Of a DNA stretch of 33,010 nucleotides, positions 8,431 to 16,645 are shown piece after piece. The number at the start of each line of letters is the position of its first letter. Position 1 is the first letter of the stretch. The notes under the pieces were generated by a model, which was not told where the DNA came from, made no database searches, and was given only the letters and a program-made list of their open reading frames with translations. This DNA comes from Nitrospirota bacterium. Its GTDB lineage: Bacteria > Nitrospirota > Nitrospiria > SBBL01 > JAADHI01. Made by a program: the position numbers and the translations under genes. The stretch is from positions 1 to 33,010 of the forward strand of contig JAJDBU010000007.1 in the NCBI GenBank assembly GCA_029261195.1. Reading direction: 5' to 3'.

Positions 8431-10041
8431 ATGAATAAAATTGCTGTTGCAAGCTGGAAAAACCTGAAAGACCGGCAGCCCGCCGCCGCCCTGGTCGCGA
8501 ATGTTGACCTGGTTGTTGTGAGATATGACGATGCGGTTTCTGTCCTCTATGGCCGTTGTCTCCACAAAGGCGCTTTATTGGCCGACGGCAGTATTGAGGG
8601 AGACAATCTGATTTGCGGCCTGCATGGTTGGGATTTTCGTTTTGATACCGGTGTGAGTGAATACGACCACAAAGAAGCCCTGCCCAAATTTGAAGCCTGG
8701 ATTGAGGATGGGAAGGTGTTTGTCGATGAAGATGAAATCGCCGCCTTTAATCGAAAGTTCCCTCAGCCTTACAATCGTACCGAATATTTGGGGCAATACC
8801 AGGATTTCTCGAAAAATGCGGATGAGCCACATATTCCCTTTATCCAGAAACTCGCCAAAAATGGACTTAAGAAATGGGGGCACCATGGGCCTGCCGGTGC
8901 AATGGGGGTTTCCCGGACACAGCTTCCCACCTGGGATGACATTCAATTTGTTACCGCGCAACTCCATCGGCTGCCCTTGCTGGATGAAGAAGCCGTCGGA
9001 TCGGAAGTGCTCATTGGACCTCGTGCGAAAAAACCGCTCAGGCTGGAAATTCCGCTCTTTGTCTCGGATATGAGCTTCGGAGCCTTGTCTGAAGAAGCCA
9101 AGGTGGCCCTGGCGATGGGTGCCGAAATGGCTGGAACGGGTATTTGCAGTGGTGAAGGCGGGATGCTGCCGGAGGAGCAGGCTGAAAACAGCCGGTACTT
9201 TTACGAACTGGCCTCCGGGCGCTTCGGGTTTTCCATGGAGAAAATCAAACAATGCCAGGCCTTTCATTTTAAAGGCGGACAAGGGGCAAAAACAGGCACC
9301 GGCGGACACCTGCCGGGGGATAAAGTCCGGGGAAAAATCGCGTTGGTGAGAGGCCTCACGGAAGGGAGCCCGGCCATTTCTCCGGCGCGTTTTCCTGATT
9401 GGACGGAATTGGCTCAGATCAAAGATTTTGCCGATGAAGTCAGGTCTGAAACAGGCGGCATCCCCATTGGATATAAACTGTCCGCACAGCATATCGAAAA
9501 AGATATCGATGCCGCCATAGAGGTCGGGGTAGACTACGTCATCCTGGATGGTCGCGGCGGCGGAACCGGGGCGGCCCCGCTCATTTTCAGAGACCATATT
9601 TCCATCCCGACAATCCCCGCCCTCGCCCGCGCCAGAAGACACCTGGATCAGAGCGGGCATTCGGATATCACCTTGATTATGACCGGGGGCTTGCGGGTTC
9701 CGGCAGATTTTGCCAAAGCGCTTGCTCTGGGCGCCGATGCGGTTGCGCTTTCCAATGCCGCGCTTCAGGCCATCGGCTGCATAGGAATGCGGGCCTGCAA
9801 TACCAACAATTGCCCTGTTGGTATTGCCACACAAAAACCGCATTTGAGGAAAAGACTCATCGTTGAACAGTCTGCGCTGAGATTAAAACAATTTTTTGAA
9901 TCCGCCGCAGACCTCATGAAGGTCCTCGCCAGGGCCTGTGGACACAATCATCTCAATCAATTCGACCTGAATGACTTAACGACTTTTAAGCGGGAGATGA
10001 AGCACTTGACGGGAATTGCCTACGGAGGCGTAGATCAATAA
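8431..10041 (+). CDS. Rieske [2Fe-2S] domain fused to FMN-binding glutamate-synthase-like domain
   Basis: The protein has 536 residues. Residues 1 to about 100 form a Rieske domain with ligands C43-x-H45 and C62-x2-H65. The rest is a glutamate synthase central/FMN domain: LFVSDMSFGALSEEAK, SGEGGMLPEEQ, FKGGQGAKTGTGGHLPG, GYKLSAQHIEKDI, LDGRGGGTGAAP and GADAVALSNAAL. The 3Fe-4S ligands are C450, C456 and C461 (C-x5-C-x4-C) before PVGIATQ. The amidotransferase domain of true GltB is absent, so glutamine-dependent glutamate synthesis by this protein alone is unlikely. The Rieske centre presumably passes electrons to the 3Fe-4S/FMN site. It sits between aceF (57 bases) and lpd (77 bases) on the same strand, so cotranscription with PDH is likely. 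Reaction and electron donor are unknown. Confidence 0.9.
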   Translation: MNKIAVASWKNLKDRQPAAALVANVDLVVVRYDDAVSVLYGRCLHKGALLADGSIEGDNLICGLHGWDFRFDTGVSEYDHKEALPKFEAWIEDGKVFVDEDEIAAFNRKFPQPYNRTEYLGQYQDFSKNADEPHIPFIQKLAKNGLKKWGHHGPAGAMGVSRTQLPTWDDIQFVTAQLHRLPLLDEEAVGSEVLIGPRAKKPLRLEIPLFVSDMSFGALSEEAKVALAMGAEMAGTGICSGEGGMLPEEQAENSRYFYELASGRFGFSMEKIKQCQAFHFKGGQGAKTGTGGHLPGDKVRGKIALVRGLTEGSPAISPARFPDWTELAQIKDFADEVRSETGGIPIGYKLSAQHIEKDIDAAIEVGVDYVILDGRGGGTGAAPLIFRDHISIPTIPALARARRHLDQSGHSDITLIMTGGLRVPADFAKALALGADAVALSNAALQAIGCIGMRACNTNNCPVGIATQKPHLRKRLIVEQSALRLKQFFESAADLMKVLARACGHNHLNQFDLNDLTTFKREMKHLTGIAYGGVDQ

Positions 10042-10118
10042 GTCACTTCGAGATTTCGTCTTATAGGATCAAGCGTATTTTACGATCTGACAGCACAGGA
10101 TCAGGGCGGAGAAAAAGG

Positions 10119-11579
10119 ATGCTTCACAACGAAAACACAAAATCAGAAAATGGAGGAGAGAAAACCTTGCATGCCGAAGTCCTGGTCTTAGGGTCAGGGC
10201 CGGGGGGCTATACGGCAGCATTCCGCGCAGCTGATCTTGGGCAGCAGGTTATTCTTGTGGAACGGCATGAGACATTGGGAGGCGTATGCCTGAACGTCGG
10301 TTGCATTCCCTCTAAAGCCTTGTTGCATACGGCTCAAGTCATTAACGGGGCAGCGGACATGGCCCGAAACGGCATTCATTTCGGGCCTCCGAAGATTGAC
10401 CTTGAACGCCTGCGTTCCTTCGAACGGTCTGTGGTTCAAAAGTTGACACGAGGCTTATCGGGCCTGGCGAAAAAACGCCGGGTGCAGGTGGTTTCCGGCA
10501 CAGGTCGCTTTCTCTCCTCCCATTCACTTCAGGTGAAAGGAAAAGCAGGAAAACAGACCATCTCCTTTGATCAGTGCATTATCGCCGCCGGCTCCCATTC
10601 CGTAAAACCACCCGATTTTCCCTGGGATGATCCCCGTATGATGGATGCAAGCGATGCGCTGGCCTTGGCCGATATTCCGAAGCGATTGCTCGTGGTGGGC
10701 GGCGGCATTATCGGACTGGAAATGGCCTGTGTCTATCAGGCGCTCGGCTCTAAGGTAAGCGTTGTTGAGATGACGGAGCAATTGATCCCCGGTGCCGACA
10801 GGGATTTGGTGCGTCCGCTCCATCAAGTCCTGAAAGGGCGTTACGAGCAGATTCTGCTCAATACCCGTGTGACGAAAATTCAGATTCAGAAACAGGGATT
10901 GAAAAGCTATTTTGACGGTCCGAATTCACCGAAGCCCGCCGTGTACGATCGTGTTCTGGTTGCTGTGGGTCGGGCGCCCAACGGAAAAACCCTCACTGCG
11001 GAAACGGCCGGGATTCAGGTGGATGAGCGAGGGTTTATTCGCGTCGATCAGGAGCAAAGGACGAATGTGCAGCATATTTTTGCCATCGGGGATATTGTGG
11101 GCCCTCCGATGCTGGCCCACAAGGCATCGCATGAAGGCAAGGTGGCTGCCGAAGTCTGTGCGGGCCTGAAATCTGCCTTTGAAGCCCATGTGATCCCTTC
11201 CGTGGCCTACACCGACCCGGAGATCGCATGGGTCGGTCTGACTGAGCAGGAAGCAAAGACTCAGGACATCCCCTATGAGAAGGGTGTTTTTCCCTGGGCG
11301 GCAAGTGGTCGCGCCCTCGGACTGGATCGGGAAGAAGGTCTGACTAAGCTGCTCTTCGATCCACAGACAAAACGGGTCGTGGGCATGGGTGCAGTCGGTG
11401 TTCATGCCGGAGATCTGGTTGCTGAAGCGGCTCTGGCCATTGAAATGGGCTGCGAAGCCTTCGACATTGCTCTGACCATCCATGCACATCCCACGCTTTC
11501 GGAAACCATTGCCCAGGCCGCAGAGGTCTTTTCAGGAACGGTCACTGATCTATATCTGCCGAGACGAAAGAAGACGTAG
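10119..11579 (+). CDS. lpd: Dihydrolipoyl dehydrogenase (PDH E3)
   Basis: This 486-residue flavoprotein disulfide reductase reoxidises dihydrolipoyl groups of AceF and passes electrons to NAD+. It shows the FAD site (LGSGPGGYTAAFRAADLG), the redox disulfide C57/C62 in GGVCLNVGCIPSKALL, the NAD site (VVGGGIIGLEMA) and the C-terminal His-Glu pair in IHAHPTLSE. The ATG at 10119 has a GGAGAAAAAGG site. A TTG at 10167 has an even better site (GGAGGAG, about 7 bases before) and would give a protein that starts right before the FAD motif, as in typical Lpd, so the start is uncertain. It is the last gene of the aceE-aceF-Rieske fusion-lpd group; no clear terminator follows. Confidence 0.96.
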   Translation: MLHNENTKSENGGEKTLHAEVLVLGSGPGGYTAAFRAADLGQQVILVERHETLGGVCLNVGCIPSKALLHTAQVINGAADMARNGIHFGPPKIDLERLRSFERSVVQKLTRGLSGLAKKRRVQVVSGTGRFLSSHSLQVKGKAGKQTISFDQCIIAAGSHSVKPPDFPWDDPRMMDASDALALADIPKRLLVVGGGIIGLEMACVYQALGSKVSVVEMTEQLIPGADRDLVRPLHQVLKGRYEQILLNTRVTKIQIQKQGLKSYFDGPNSPKPAVYDRVLVAVGRAPNGKTLTAETAGIQVDERGFIRVDQEQRTNVQHIFAIGDIVGPPMLAHKASHEGKVAAEVCAGLKSAFEAHVIPSVAYTDPEIAWVGLTEQEAKTQDIPYEKGVFPWAASGRALGLDREEGLTKLLFDPQTKRVVGMGAVGVHAGDLVAEAALAIEMGCEAFDIALTIHAHPTLSETIAQAAEVFSGTVTDLYLPRRKKT

Positions 11580-11653
11580 AGGATGGGCTACATGGAAAAA
11601 AGCGAAGAGACCAAAACCTATTTGATGCGTACAACACATAAATTTATGCGCAT

Positions 11654-11681
11654 TTGTAACACGAATGAACGTATGTATGTT
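11654..11681 (+). promoter_or_regulatory. Candidate sigma-70-like promoter for the TIGR04073 gene
   Basis: TTGTAA (11654-11659) and TATGTT (11676-11681) lie 16 bases apart, each matching four of six consensus positions. The predicted transcript would start about 60 bases before the ATG at 11750. It is placed where one is needed, since the gene after it has its own terminator. This is a pattern match only. Confidence 0.3.
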
Positions 11682-11749
11682 GGGATACATCACCCGGAAT
11701 GATCTCTGTGGGATAGTCAGGACATAACCTCAACCGAAGGAGGAATATC

Positions 11750-12124
11750 ATGAAAAAGTTTTTTTCTCAGATATTAGTCGGTCTGTCTGCTGTTGTCTTA
11801 ATCGGCCTTGCAGTGCCCGCAATTTCACAGAGCTCAACAGGGGATGATGTCCAGTCCTATGCCGTCGGTTCCGGAATGAAACTGGGACGTGGGATTGTGA
11901 ATGCGGCTACAGGATGGGCTGAGTTTTTTCGTAGCATCTATGATAAGTCAATCGAACATGACCCGGTGACGGGTCTGCTCTACGGCTCTCTCCACGGAGT
12001 GGGCATGGTCGTGGTTCGAACCACTTCAGGAGTCTATGAGGCTGCAACCTTCCTGTTTCCGACACCCAGAGAATTCAAATCGACAATTAAACCAGAGTAC
12101 GTCTGGCAGGATTGGAAGAGATGA
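11750..12124 (+). CDS. TIGR04073-family exosortase system-associated exported protein
   Basis: This 124-residue protein has a clear signal peptide (MKKFF, then a hydrophobic run to about residue 25 ending VPAIS). The mature part has KLGRGIVNAATGWAEFFRSI, then GLLYGSLHGVGMVVVRTTSG and a FPTPREFKSTIKPEYVW tail, the pattern I recognise as the TIGR04073 family, described as associated with exosortase systems. Its molecular role is unknown. A strong AAGGAGG site lies about 8 bases before the ATG. A terminator follows within 35 bases, so it is probably a single-gene transcript. No exosortase or PEP-CTERM protein is seen in this window. Confidence 0.72.
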   Translation: MKKFFSQILVGLSAVVLIGLAVPAISQSSTGDDVQSYAVGSGMKLGRGIVNAATGWAEFFRSIYDKSIEHDPVTGLLYGSLHGVGMVVVRTTSGVYEAATFLFPTPREFKSTIKPEYVWQDWKR

Positions 12125-12156
12125 GTTCAAAACACATCTTGTTTAAGTAGCGCTTC

Positions 12157-12190
12157 AAAAGAGGCAGACCTGAGGGGCTGCCTCTTTTTT
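12157..12190 (+). terminator. Rho-independent terminator after the TIGR04073 gene
   Basis: AAAGAGGCAG pairs with CTGCCTCTTT across a 10-base loop and is followed by a run of six T. It lies 33 bases after the stop codon at 12124 and separates this gene from the mla-like set that starts at 12211. Confidence 0.88.
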
Positions 12191-12210
12191 AATTGTGTCC
12201 CCTTCTCTAA

Positions 12211-12591
12211 ATGAGTCAATTGATGACGAGATTAGCATTTCAGACAGAAGTTCAGGGCATCCCCGGTCGATCCGACGTTTTCAGAATCGTGGTTCAGGGA
12301 ATCATTAGCTATCATGAGGCACCGGAATTCAGAGAGATCATCCTTAGAGAAGTCACAAGGTCTCCGGGTATGTTCCTGATTATAGACCTGGGAAAAGTGG
12401 CTCGTATTGATACGGCAGGTCTTGCGGTATTGATAGAAGGCCTTCTGGCCGGTCGGCAGCGGAACCTTCAGGTGCTGCTTTGTCAGCCGAGTCCATCGGT
12501 TCTGAGGCTCTTCCGAATGGCGAATCTTCGCGATGTGCTTGAGGCTTCCTGTGCCACACCCGGCGAGATTGAACAGAGGATGATGTCTTAG
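12211..12591 (+). CDS. mlaB: STAS-domain protein, MlaB-like
   Basis: This 126-residue single STAS domain includes FLIIDLGKVARIDTAGLAVLIEGL, whose DTAGLA loop (Thr instead of the phosphorylated Ser of anti-sigma antagonists) matches MlaB, the cytoplasmic subunit that stabilises the MlaFE phospholipid transporter. The neighbouring permease and ATPase genes support this over a sigma-factor role. No good ribosome site precedes ATG 12211; ATG 12223 is an alternative start also lacking one. The gap to mlaE is 27 bases. Confidence 0.75.
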   Translation: MSQLMTRLAFQTEVQGIPGRSDVFRIVVQGIISYHEAPEFREIILREVTRSPGMFLIIDLGKVARIDTAGLAVLIEGLLAGRQRNLQVLLCQPSPSVLRLFRMANLRDVLEASCATPGEIEQRMMS

Positions 12592-12618
12592 GGACGAGAA
12601 AAAAGTAGCAGGAACTTT

Positions 12619-13416
12619 ATGATCAGCGCATTGATTCGAGGCGTCGGACGCAACAGTTTAGGACTTCTTGCAGAGGCCGGAGGCCTCTGGCAATTGGCCG
12701 GGACCAGCTTGAATCGACTGTTCATCGGCCCTTTTCAAGGTGACCCGATCCGGTTCAGGCACAGCACTTTACTCATGGTGAAGGCCGGATACGATTCATT
12801 ACCACTTGCCTCCCTGATCGCATTGCTAGTCGGCATGATTATGGCGCTTCAATCTGCACAACAACTGGCTGAGGTCGGGGCCATCAGCCTGATGCCCAAG
12901 CTGGTGGCCGCATCGATTATCCGGGAACTTGCGCCTCTTCTGACCGCGATTATTGTGGCGGGAAGATATGGTTCGGCAATTGCTGCAGAACTCGGAACGA
13001 TGAAGGTGTCACAAGAGATTGATGCACTGACCGTCATGGGCGTCAATCCGATTTCCTTTCTCGTTGTTCCACGACTCTTGGCCCTCATCATTTCTCTGCC
13101 GTGTTTGGTCCTCTTTTCTGATTTTGTAGGTGTTACCGGCGGTTTGATGATTGCCATCGGCGTATTAAATCTCGGGGCAAGAGGGTATATGCTGAGTACT
13201 TTCGATGCTCTGGGAATGGAAGATCTGGCAATGGGTCTCGTTAAAGCGCTTGTCTTTGCTCTTATTATTGCCTTGGTCAGCTGTCAACAAGGCCTCAAAA
13301 CAGAAGTTGGCGCTGAACAGGTTGGGCAGTCCACCACGGCATCTGTCGTTCACTCCATCGTACTCATTATTGCCGCCGATCTTTTTGTCACGACAATTTT
13401 CTTTCTGAAGGGATAA
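12619..13416 (+). CDS. mlaE: MlaE-family ABC transporter permease
   Basis: The 265-residue permease belongs to the MlaE (DUF140) family that moves phospholipids between inner and outer membrane. An amphipathic N-terminus is followed by membrane segments at about 53-75, 90-115, 145-180, 195-225 and 238-262. The family core is present: LVGMIMALQSAQQL, LAPLLTAIIVAGRYGSAIAAELGTMKVSQEIDAL and PRLLALIISLPCL. The start has AGGAAC 5 bases upstream. It reads as intact, although its ATPase partner downstream does not. Confidence 0.92.
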   Translation: MISALIRGVGRNSLGLLAEAGGLWQLAGTSLNRLFIGPFQGDPIRFRHSTLLMVKAGYDSLPLASLIALLVGMIMALQSAQQLAEVGAISLMPKLVAASIIRELAPLLTAIIVAGRYGSAIAAELGTMKVSQEIDALTVMGVNPISFLVVPRLLALIISLPCLVLFSDFVGVTGGLMIAIGVLNLGARGYMLSTFDALGMEDLAMGLVKALVFALIIALVSCQQGLKTEVGAEQVGQSTTASVVHSIVLIIAADLFVTTIFFLKG

Positions 13417-13422
13417 GGCAAT

Positions 13423-13884
13423 ATGGGGCAAACGATACCGCAAGCACAGATCGAAGCCCGAGGACTTATAAAGACCTACGGAGAACGTCGTGTCCTCGAC
13501 GGCTTGAACTTAAACGTGAACCGTGGCGAAACCCTGGTCATTCTCGGGACAAGCGGAAGTGGAAAGAGCACCTTGCTTCGCACGCTCATCGGTCTGGAAC
13601 GACCGGATGCCGGTTCCGTACTCATCCAGGGAATCGATCTTTTTTCGGCCGATGGGAAAAGCCTGAAAACCCTGCGATGCCGCATGGGCGTGGCCTTTCA
13701 GGGCGGGGCGCTCTTCGGGTCCATGACACTCGCCGAAAATATCGACTTGCCTTTGTCGGAATTTACCCGACTACCCGTCTCAACGCGGAATATCATGACC
13801 CGTATCAAGCTCGGTATGGTCGGTCTAGAGGATGCAGTTGATTTACTGCCTTCCCAAATCAGTGGCGGAATGTTGAAGAAATGA
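13423..13884 (+). pseudogene. mlaF: MlaF-like ABC ATPase, truncated at the signature motif
   Basis: Only 153 residues are encoded; family members have about 250. Walker A (GTSGSGKST, residues 42-50) and the Q-loop (AFQGGALFGSMT) are present, and the frame ends right after the signature SGGM (147-150) with LKK and a TGA. Walker B, the D-loop and the switch His are missing, and I see no continuation of them in any frame of 13885-13959, so this looks like deletion rather than simple frameshift. Such a protein could not hydrolyse ATP. The substrate-binding gene mlaD that normally follows is also absent. The start is 6 bases after mlaE. A working MlaF elsewhere in the genome cannot be excluded. 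Confidence 0.85.
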
Positions 13885-14016
13885 GAGGGACTTTAGTTCT
13901 TCTTCTGACTAAAGGACGCGAAAGCCTCGCTTCCGTGTTATTAAAAATGATGCCATAGCGTGACTCATGAAAGTATTGAATCGTTGAGCAAAAAATACTT
14001 TAAAACAAGCACAGGG

Positions 14017-14733
14017 ATGACGGTCCCTTCCATTTCAGCTGAGCAAATGCAAGAGGTGGATCGGATTGCGATTGAAGAAAGCGGTCCGAATATTTTTCAG
14101 ATGATGGAAAATGCAGGTCGATCTTTGGCCGCACTCGCCATTCAAAAACTCGGTGAAGATGGGTCTAGAAAAAAAATTGTTGTGCTGTCCGGTCATGGGG
14201 GCAATGGCGGTGGCGGTATCTGTGCCGCCCGACACTTGGCAAACAGAGGCTTGGATGTCAGGCTTTGCTTCTCTCGCCCGGAGCATTTGAGCCCAATGAG
14301 CGCCTCTCAAAAGAAAACATTTCAAGCGACTTCCGGTAAAGAAGTGGAAATAAAAAGACTTCAAGAAATAAAGCCTGATTTGATTATAGATGCCTTGATC
14401 GGCTACAGCCTGAGTGGTCCTCCGACAGGTCTGATATTTAAACTCATCGAATGGGCGAATGAGGCCGATACTCCGATTCTCTCCTTAGACATCCCCACGG
14501 GCCTGGATGCGACGACTGGCAACACCCCCGGCATAGTCATTCATCCAAAGTGGACCCTTACCTTAGCCCTTCCAAAAAACGGTCTCTTGTCCTATGGGGC
14601 GAGCAGCCTTTATCTGGCTGACATTGGTATCCCCGATTCTGTCTATCACAAGCTAAGCATTCCCTATGAAACCCCATTCGATCACCGTTTTATTATTCCT
14701 CTTTTTGTTGAAGAAGAAGGCTTTTCCTCATAG
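14017..14733 (+). CDS. nnrE: NAD(P)H-hydrate epimerase (YjeF N-terminal domain, stand-alone)
   Basis: The enzyme interconverts the R and S forms of damaged hydrated NAD(P)H so that a dehydratase can repair them. The conserved start SAEQMQEVDRIAIEE leads to the substrate site NIFQMMENAGR, then VVLSGHGGNGGGGICAARHL (nucleotide-binding glycine loop), DALIGYSLSGPPTG and LSLDIPTGLDATTG. The C-terminal ADP-dependent dehydratase domain found in fused bacterial NnrE/NnrD is absent. ATG 14017 gives a family-like N-terminus (238 residues); a GTG at 13960 would add 19 residues with no clear ribosome site. It lies just downstream of the truncated mlaF, close to the deletion point. Confidence 0.88.
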   Translation: MTVPSISAEQMQEVDRIAIEESGPNIFQMMENAGRSLAALAIQKLGEDGSRKKIVVLSGHGGNGGGGICAARHLANRGLDVRLCFSRPEHLSPMSASQKKTFQATSGKEVEIKRLQEIKPDLIIDALIGYSLSGPPTGLIFKLIEWANEADTPILSLDIPTGLDATTGNTPGIVIHPKWTLTLALPKNGLLSYGASSLYLADIGIPDSVYHKLSIPYETPFDHRFIIPLFVEEEGFSS

Positions 14734-14787
14734 ACAACAAGCGGAGGGGATTTTCCGTAAAAAAAGAAGGCCCCCCATGTTTTAGCA

Positions 14788-15564
14788 TCATTGTAAGGCA
14801 TCAAGTAGATCAAATGCTTTGTTTAGAGAGATTACGAAGCGCGAGTATTCATCACTGTAGTTCGTATCTAGTGAGGTCTCGGTAAAATCAAGGCCCCATA
14901 CAAACCCGGAGGAAAGTTTTTTCCTGATACCGATACTCATGTCGGCATAATTATTAAAATTACGGACTCTTCGTAAAGCGGCGGAGTCCTTAAACTCATA
15001 ATAACCGGCATGGGCACGCCAGGAGAGGGTTTCGTTGATATCCGCCGCATAAGCAATCTCTGAATAAAGGTTCTCATGCTCCTCATCATAATTGAGGCCA
15101 AGACGAAAATTGCGATACAGAATACCCCCGTTAAATTCAGAGAACCGGGGGCCCCCACCCGAAGGGTATTCATAATTTGTTGCCCCGATCTCGAAACCAA
15201 CGGCGCTTACATTTTTGCGATAAATGATGGAATAGATGTTTTCATTATCGGTATAGACCGCTTTGCGTTTCGGTCCCGCACCGGGGCGGAAGTCCACGTT
15301 GGAAATTTTCAAACCGACGGAAATGCCACTTGGGTGGTGATATTGTATATTTCCCTGAACGACTGCCTGATCCTGAGTTTGAGTCAGTCCGCGAAACAGA
15401 TAATTATTGGCAATGGTAATATCCGCTTTCAAATTCGAGGCGGAGGCCTCAAGGCTCCATAAAGACAAGCAACAGAAGGCGATAAAAAAGAGGAAAGCCA
15501 TGGAATATGAAGGTCGAGGAAATGCTACGGATAAGCTCTGGGCACTGCCTTGATTTTGTCTCAT
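14788..15564 (-). CDS. TorF-like putative porin (TIGR02001 family)
   Basis: The product is 258 residues, from the ATG at 15564 preceded by a strong AAGGAGG site (a longer frame opens at 15624 but lacks one). A signal peptide ends near SLEASAS. The mature start ADITIANNYLFRGLTQTQDQAVVQG, then YHHPSGISVGLKISNVDF, is typical of TIGR02001, predicted outer-membrane barrels. The remainder alternates short strands such as GFEIGATNYEYP and WGLDFTETSLDTNYS. The substrate is unknown. An inverted repeat and a palindrome lie just upstream and may control it. Confidence 0.82.
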   Translation of the reverse strand: MRQNQGSAQSLSVAFPRPSYSMAFLFFIAFCCLSLWSLEASASNLKADITIANNYLFRGLTQTQDQAVVQGNIQYHHPSGISVGLKISNVDFRPGAGPKRKAVYTDNENIYSIIYRKNVSAVGFEIGATNYEYPSGGGPRFSEFNGGILYRNFRLGLNYDEEHENLYSEIAYAADINETLSWRAHAGYYEFKDSAALRRVRNFNNYADMSIGIRKKLSSGFVWGLDFTETSLDTNYSDEYSRFVISLNKAFDLLDALQ

Positions 15565-15613
15565 GTCAACCTCCTTATTTTTAAAAAAATCATATTGCGT
15601 GACATCGCATTTC

Positions 15614-15647
15614 AGTAAAAACACTTGAGATATAAGATGTTTTTACT
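15614..15647. repeat. Perfect 10-bp inverted repeat between porin and transporter genes
   Basis: AGTAAAAACA (15614-15623) and TGTTTTTACT (15638-15647) are exact inverted copies separated by 14 bases. They lie 50-83 bases upstream of the porin ATG and about 100 bases upstream of the EamA gene. Spacing of about two helical turns between half-site centres fits a dimeric repressor or activator site; as RNA it could also form a hairpin. The binding factor is unknown. Confidence 0.5.
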
Positions 15648-15650
15648 AAA

Positions 15651-15662
15651 GATAATATTATC
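15651..15662. promoter_or_regulatory. 12-bp perfect palindrome GATAATATTATC
   Basis: This sequence equals its own reverse complement and sits 3 bases beyond the 15614-15647 inverted repeat. It resembles part of a Fur-type box (GATAAT units) but is shorter than a full 19-bp box. AT-rich palindromes of this size can arise by chance, so the call is tentative. Confidence 0.3.
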
Positions 15663-15748
15663 AGCAAGGGACTTTAAATAATGTAGGCTGGGACACGGTC
15701 GGCTAATCTCAAGGGGCCGTAGGACTCAAGGATGAATGCGGGTTTCAT

Positions 15749-16645
15749 ATGACGACAGCGAAACAGTCTTTTACAAAAATATTCATTGCCACACTATTTG
15801 CTTTGATCGCCTTTGCAGCCAATTCAGTCTTGTGCCGGATGGCATTGGGTGAAAAAGCAATTGATGCGGCCAGCTTTACGGCCATTCGTTTGCTGTCTGG
15901 TGCCTTAGCGCTTTTCCTAATCTTATTGTTGAAACGCAATAAAAAGAACTTGCCGCAAAGTAAAGGCAACTGGTTCTCCGCCTGCATGTTATTTCTTTAT
16001 GCCCTGACATTTTCATTCGCCTATATCACATTAGACACGGGAACCGGGGCGCTCATTTTGTTTGGATCAGTACAAATCACCATGATTTTACTCTCGCTTT
16101 TTTCAGGGAACAGGCTGCACATCGTTGAATGGGCGGGTGTCATCATGGCATTTTTAGGCTTTCTCTACCTTGTTTTACCTGGTGTCACAGCGCCTTCGAT
16201 TCTAGGCTTTATTTTGATGGCTTCAGCCGGTATCGCCTGGGGCGTTTATACCTTGAAGGGCCGAGGTTCAGAGTCTCCTCTTTTTGATACGGCATACAAT
16301 TTTTCACGGACAATTCCTTTGGTGCTTGTTTTGTTGGCCCTCACTTTTCAAAATGCACAAATTTCATTAGACGGGATATGGCTGGCAAGTCTATCCGGGG
16401 GCATGACCTCCGGCATTGGCTACGCCTTATGGTATGTCGCGTTGCGAGGGCTATCCATCACGCAGGCCGCAGTCCTTCAACTTTCCGTGCCGGTCATTGC
16501 TGCCTTAGGGGGCGTGATTTTTGTTGCTGAAGAAATCAGCTTGCGATTAATGCTTTCGGCATTATTTATACTGGGTGGTATTCTGGTCACCATCCTGGGG
16601 CGCTATTCTATTGACGCATTAAAACGAAATAAAACAACACTGTAA
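15749..16645 (+). CDS. EamA-domain (DMT superfamily) transporter
   Basis: The 298-residue protein has ten hydrophobic segments arranged as two EamA repeats (about 10-142 and 150-288). Typical features are AFAANSVLCRMALGE near the N-terminus, ASFTAIRLLSGALALFLILL in the first repeat and ALWYVALRGLSITQAAVLQLSVPVIAALGGVIFVAEEIS in the second. Members export or import small metabolites, often amino acids or sugars; the substrate cannot be predicted here. It diverges from the porin gene and converges on msbA. A 5-bp-stem hairpin at 16662-16679 between the convergent stops has no T-run and is a poor terminator. Confidence 0.9.
   Translation: MTTAKQSFTKIFIATLFALIAFAANSVLCRMALGEKAIDAASFTAIRLLSGALALFLILLLKRNKKNLPQSKGNWFSACMLFLYALTFSFAYITLDTGTGALILFGSVQITMILLSLFSGNRLHIVEWAGVIMAFLGFLYLVLPGVTAPSILGFILMASAGIAWGVYTLKGRGSESPLFDTAYNFSRTIPLVLVLLALTFQNAQISLDGIWLASLSGGMTSGIGYALWYVALRGLSITQAAVLQLSVPVIAALGGVIFVAEEISLRLMLSALFILGGILVTILGRYSIDALKRNKTTL

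Noticed and set aside
8575-9843. Long open frame of 422 codons on the minus strand
   Set aside because: It lies entirely opposite the Rieske/glutamate synthase gene, whose domains and metal ligands are unmistakable; the antisense product shows no family features.
10926-11489. 187-codon minus-strand frame
   Set aside because: It is antisense to lpd and arises from its codon bias; no motif or ribosome site.
11583-11702. 39-codon frame (MGYMEKSEETK...) right after lpd
   Set aside because: It opens four bases after the lpd stop with only a partial ribosome site and shows no recognisable features; a candidate promoter lies inside it. It could be real but is unsupported.
13885-13959. Frameshifted continuation of mlaF
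   Set aside because: None of the three plus-strand frames shows Walker B or D-loop residues, so a simple frameshift does not explain the truncation.
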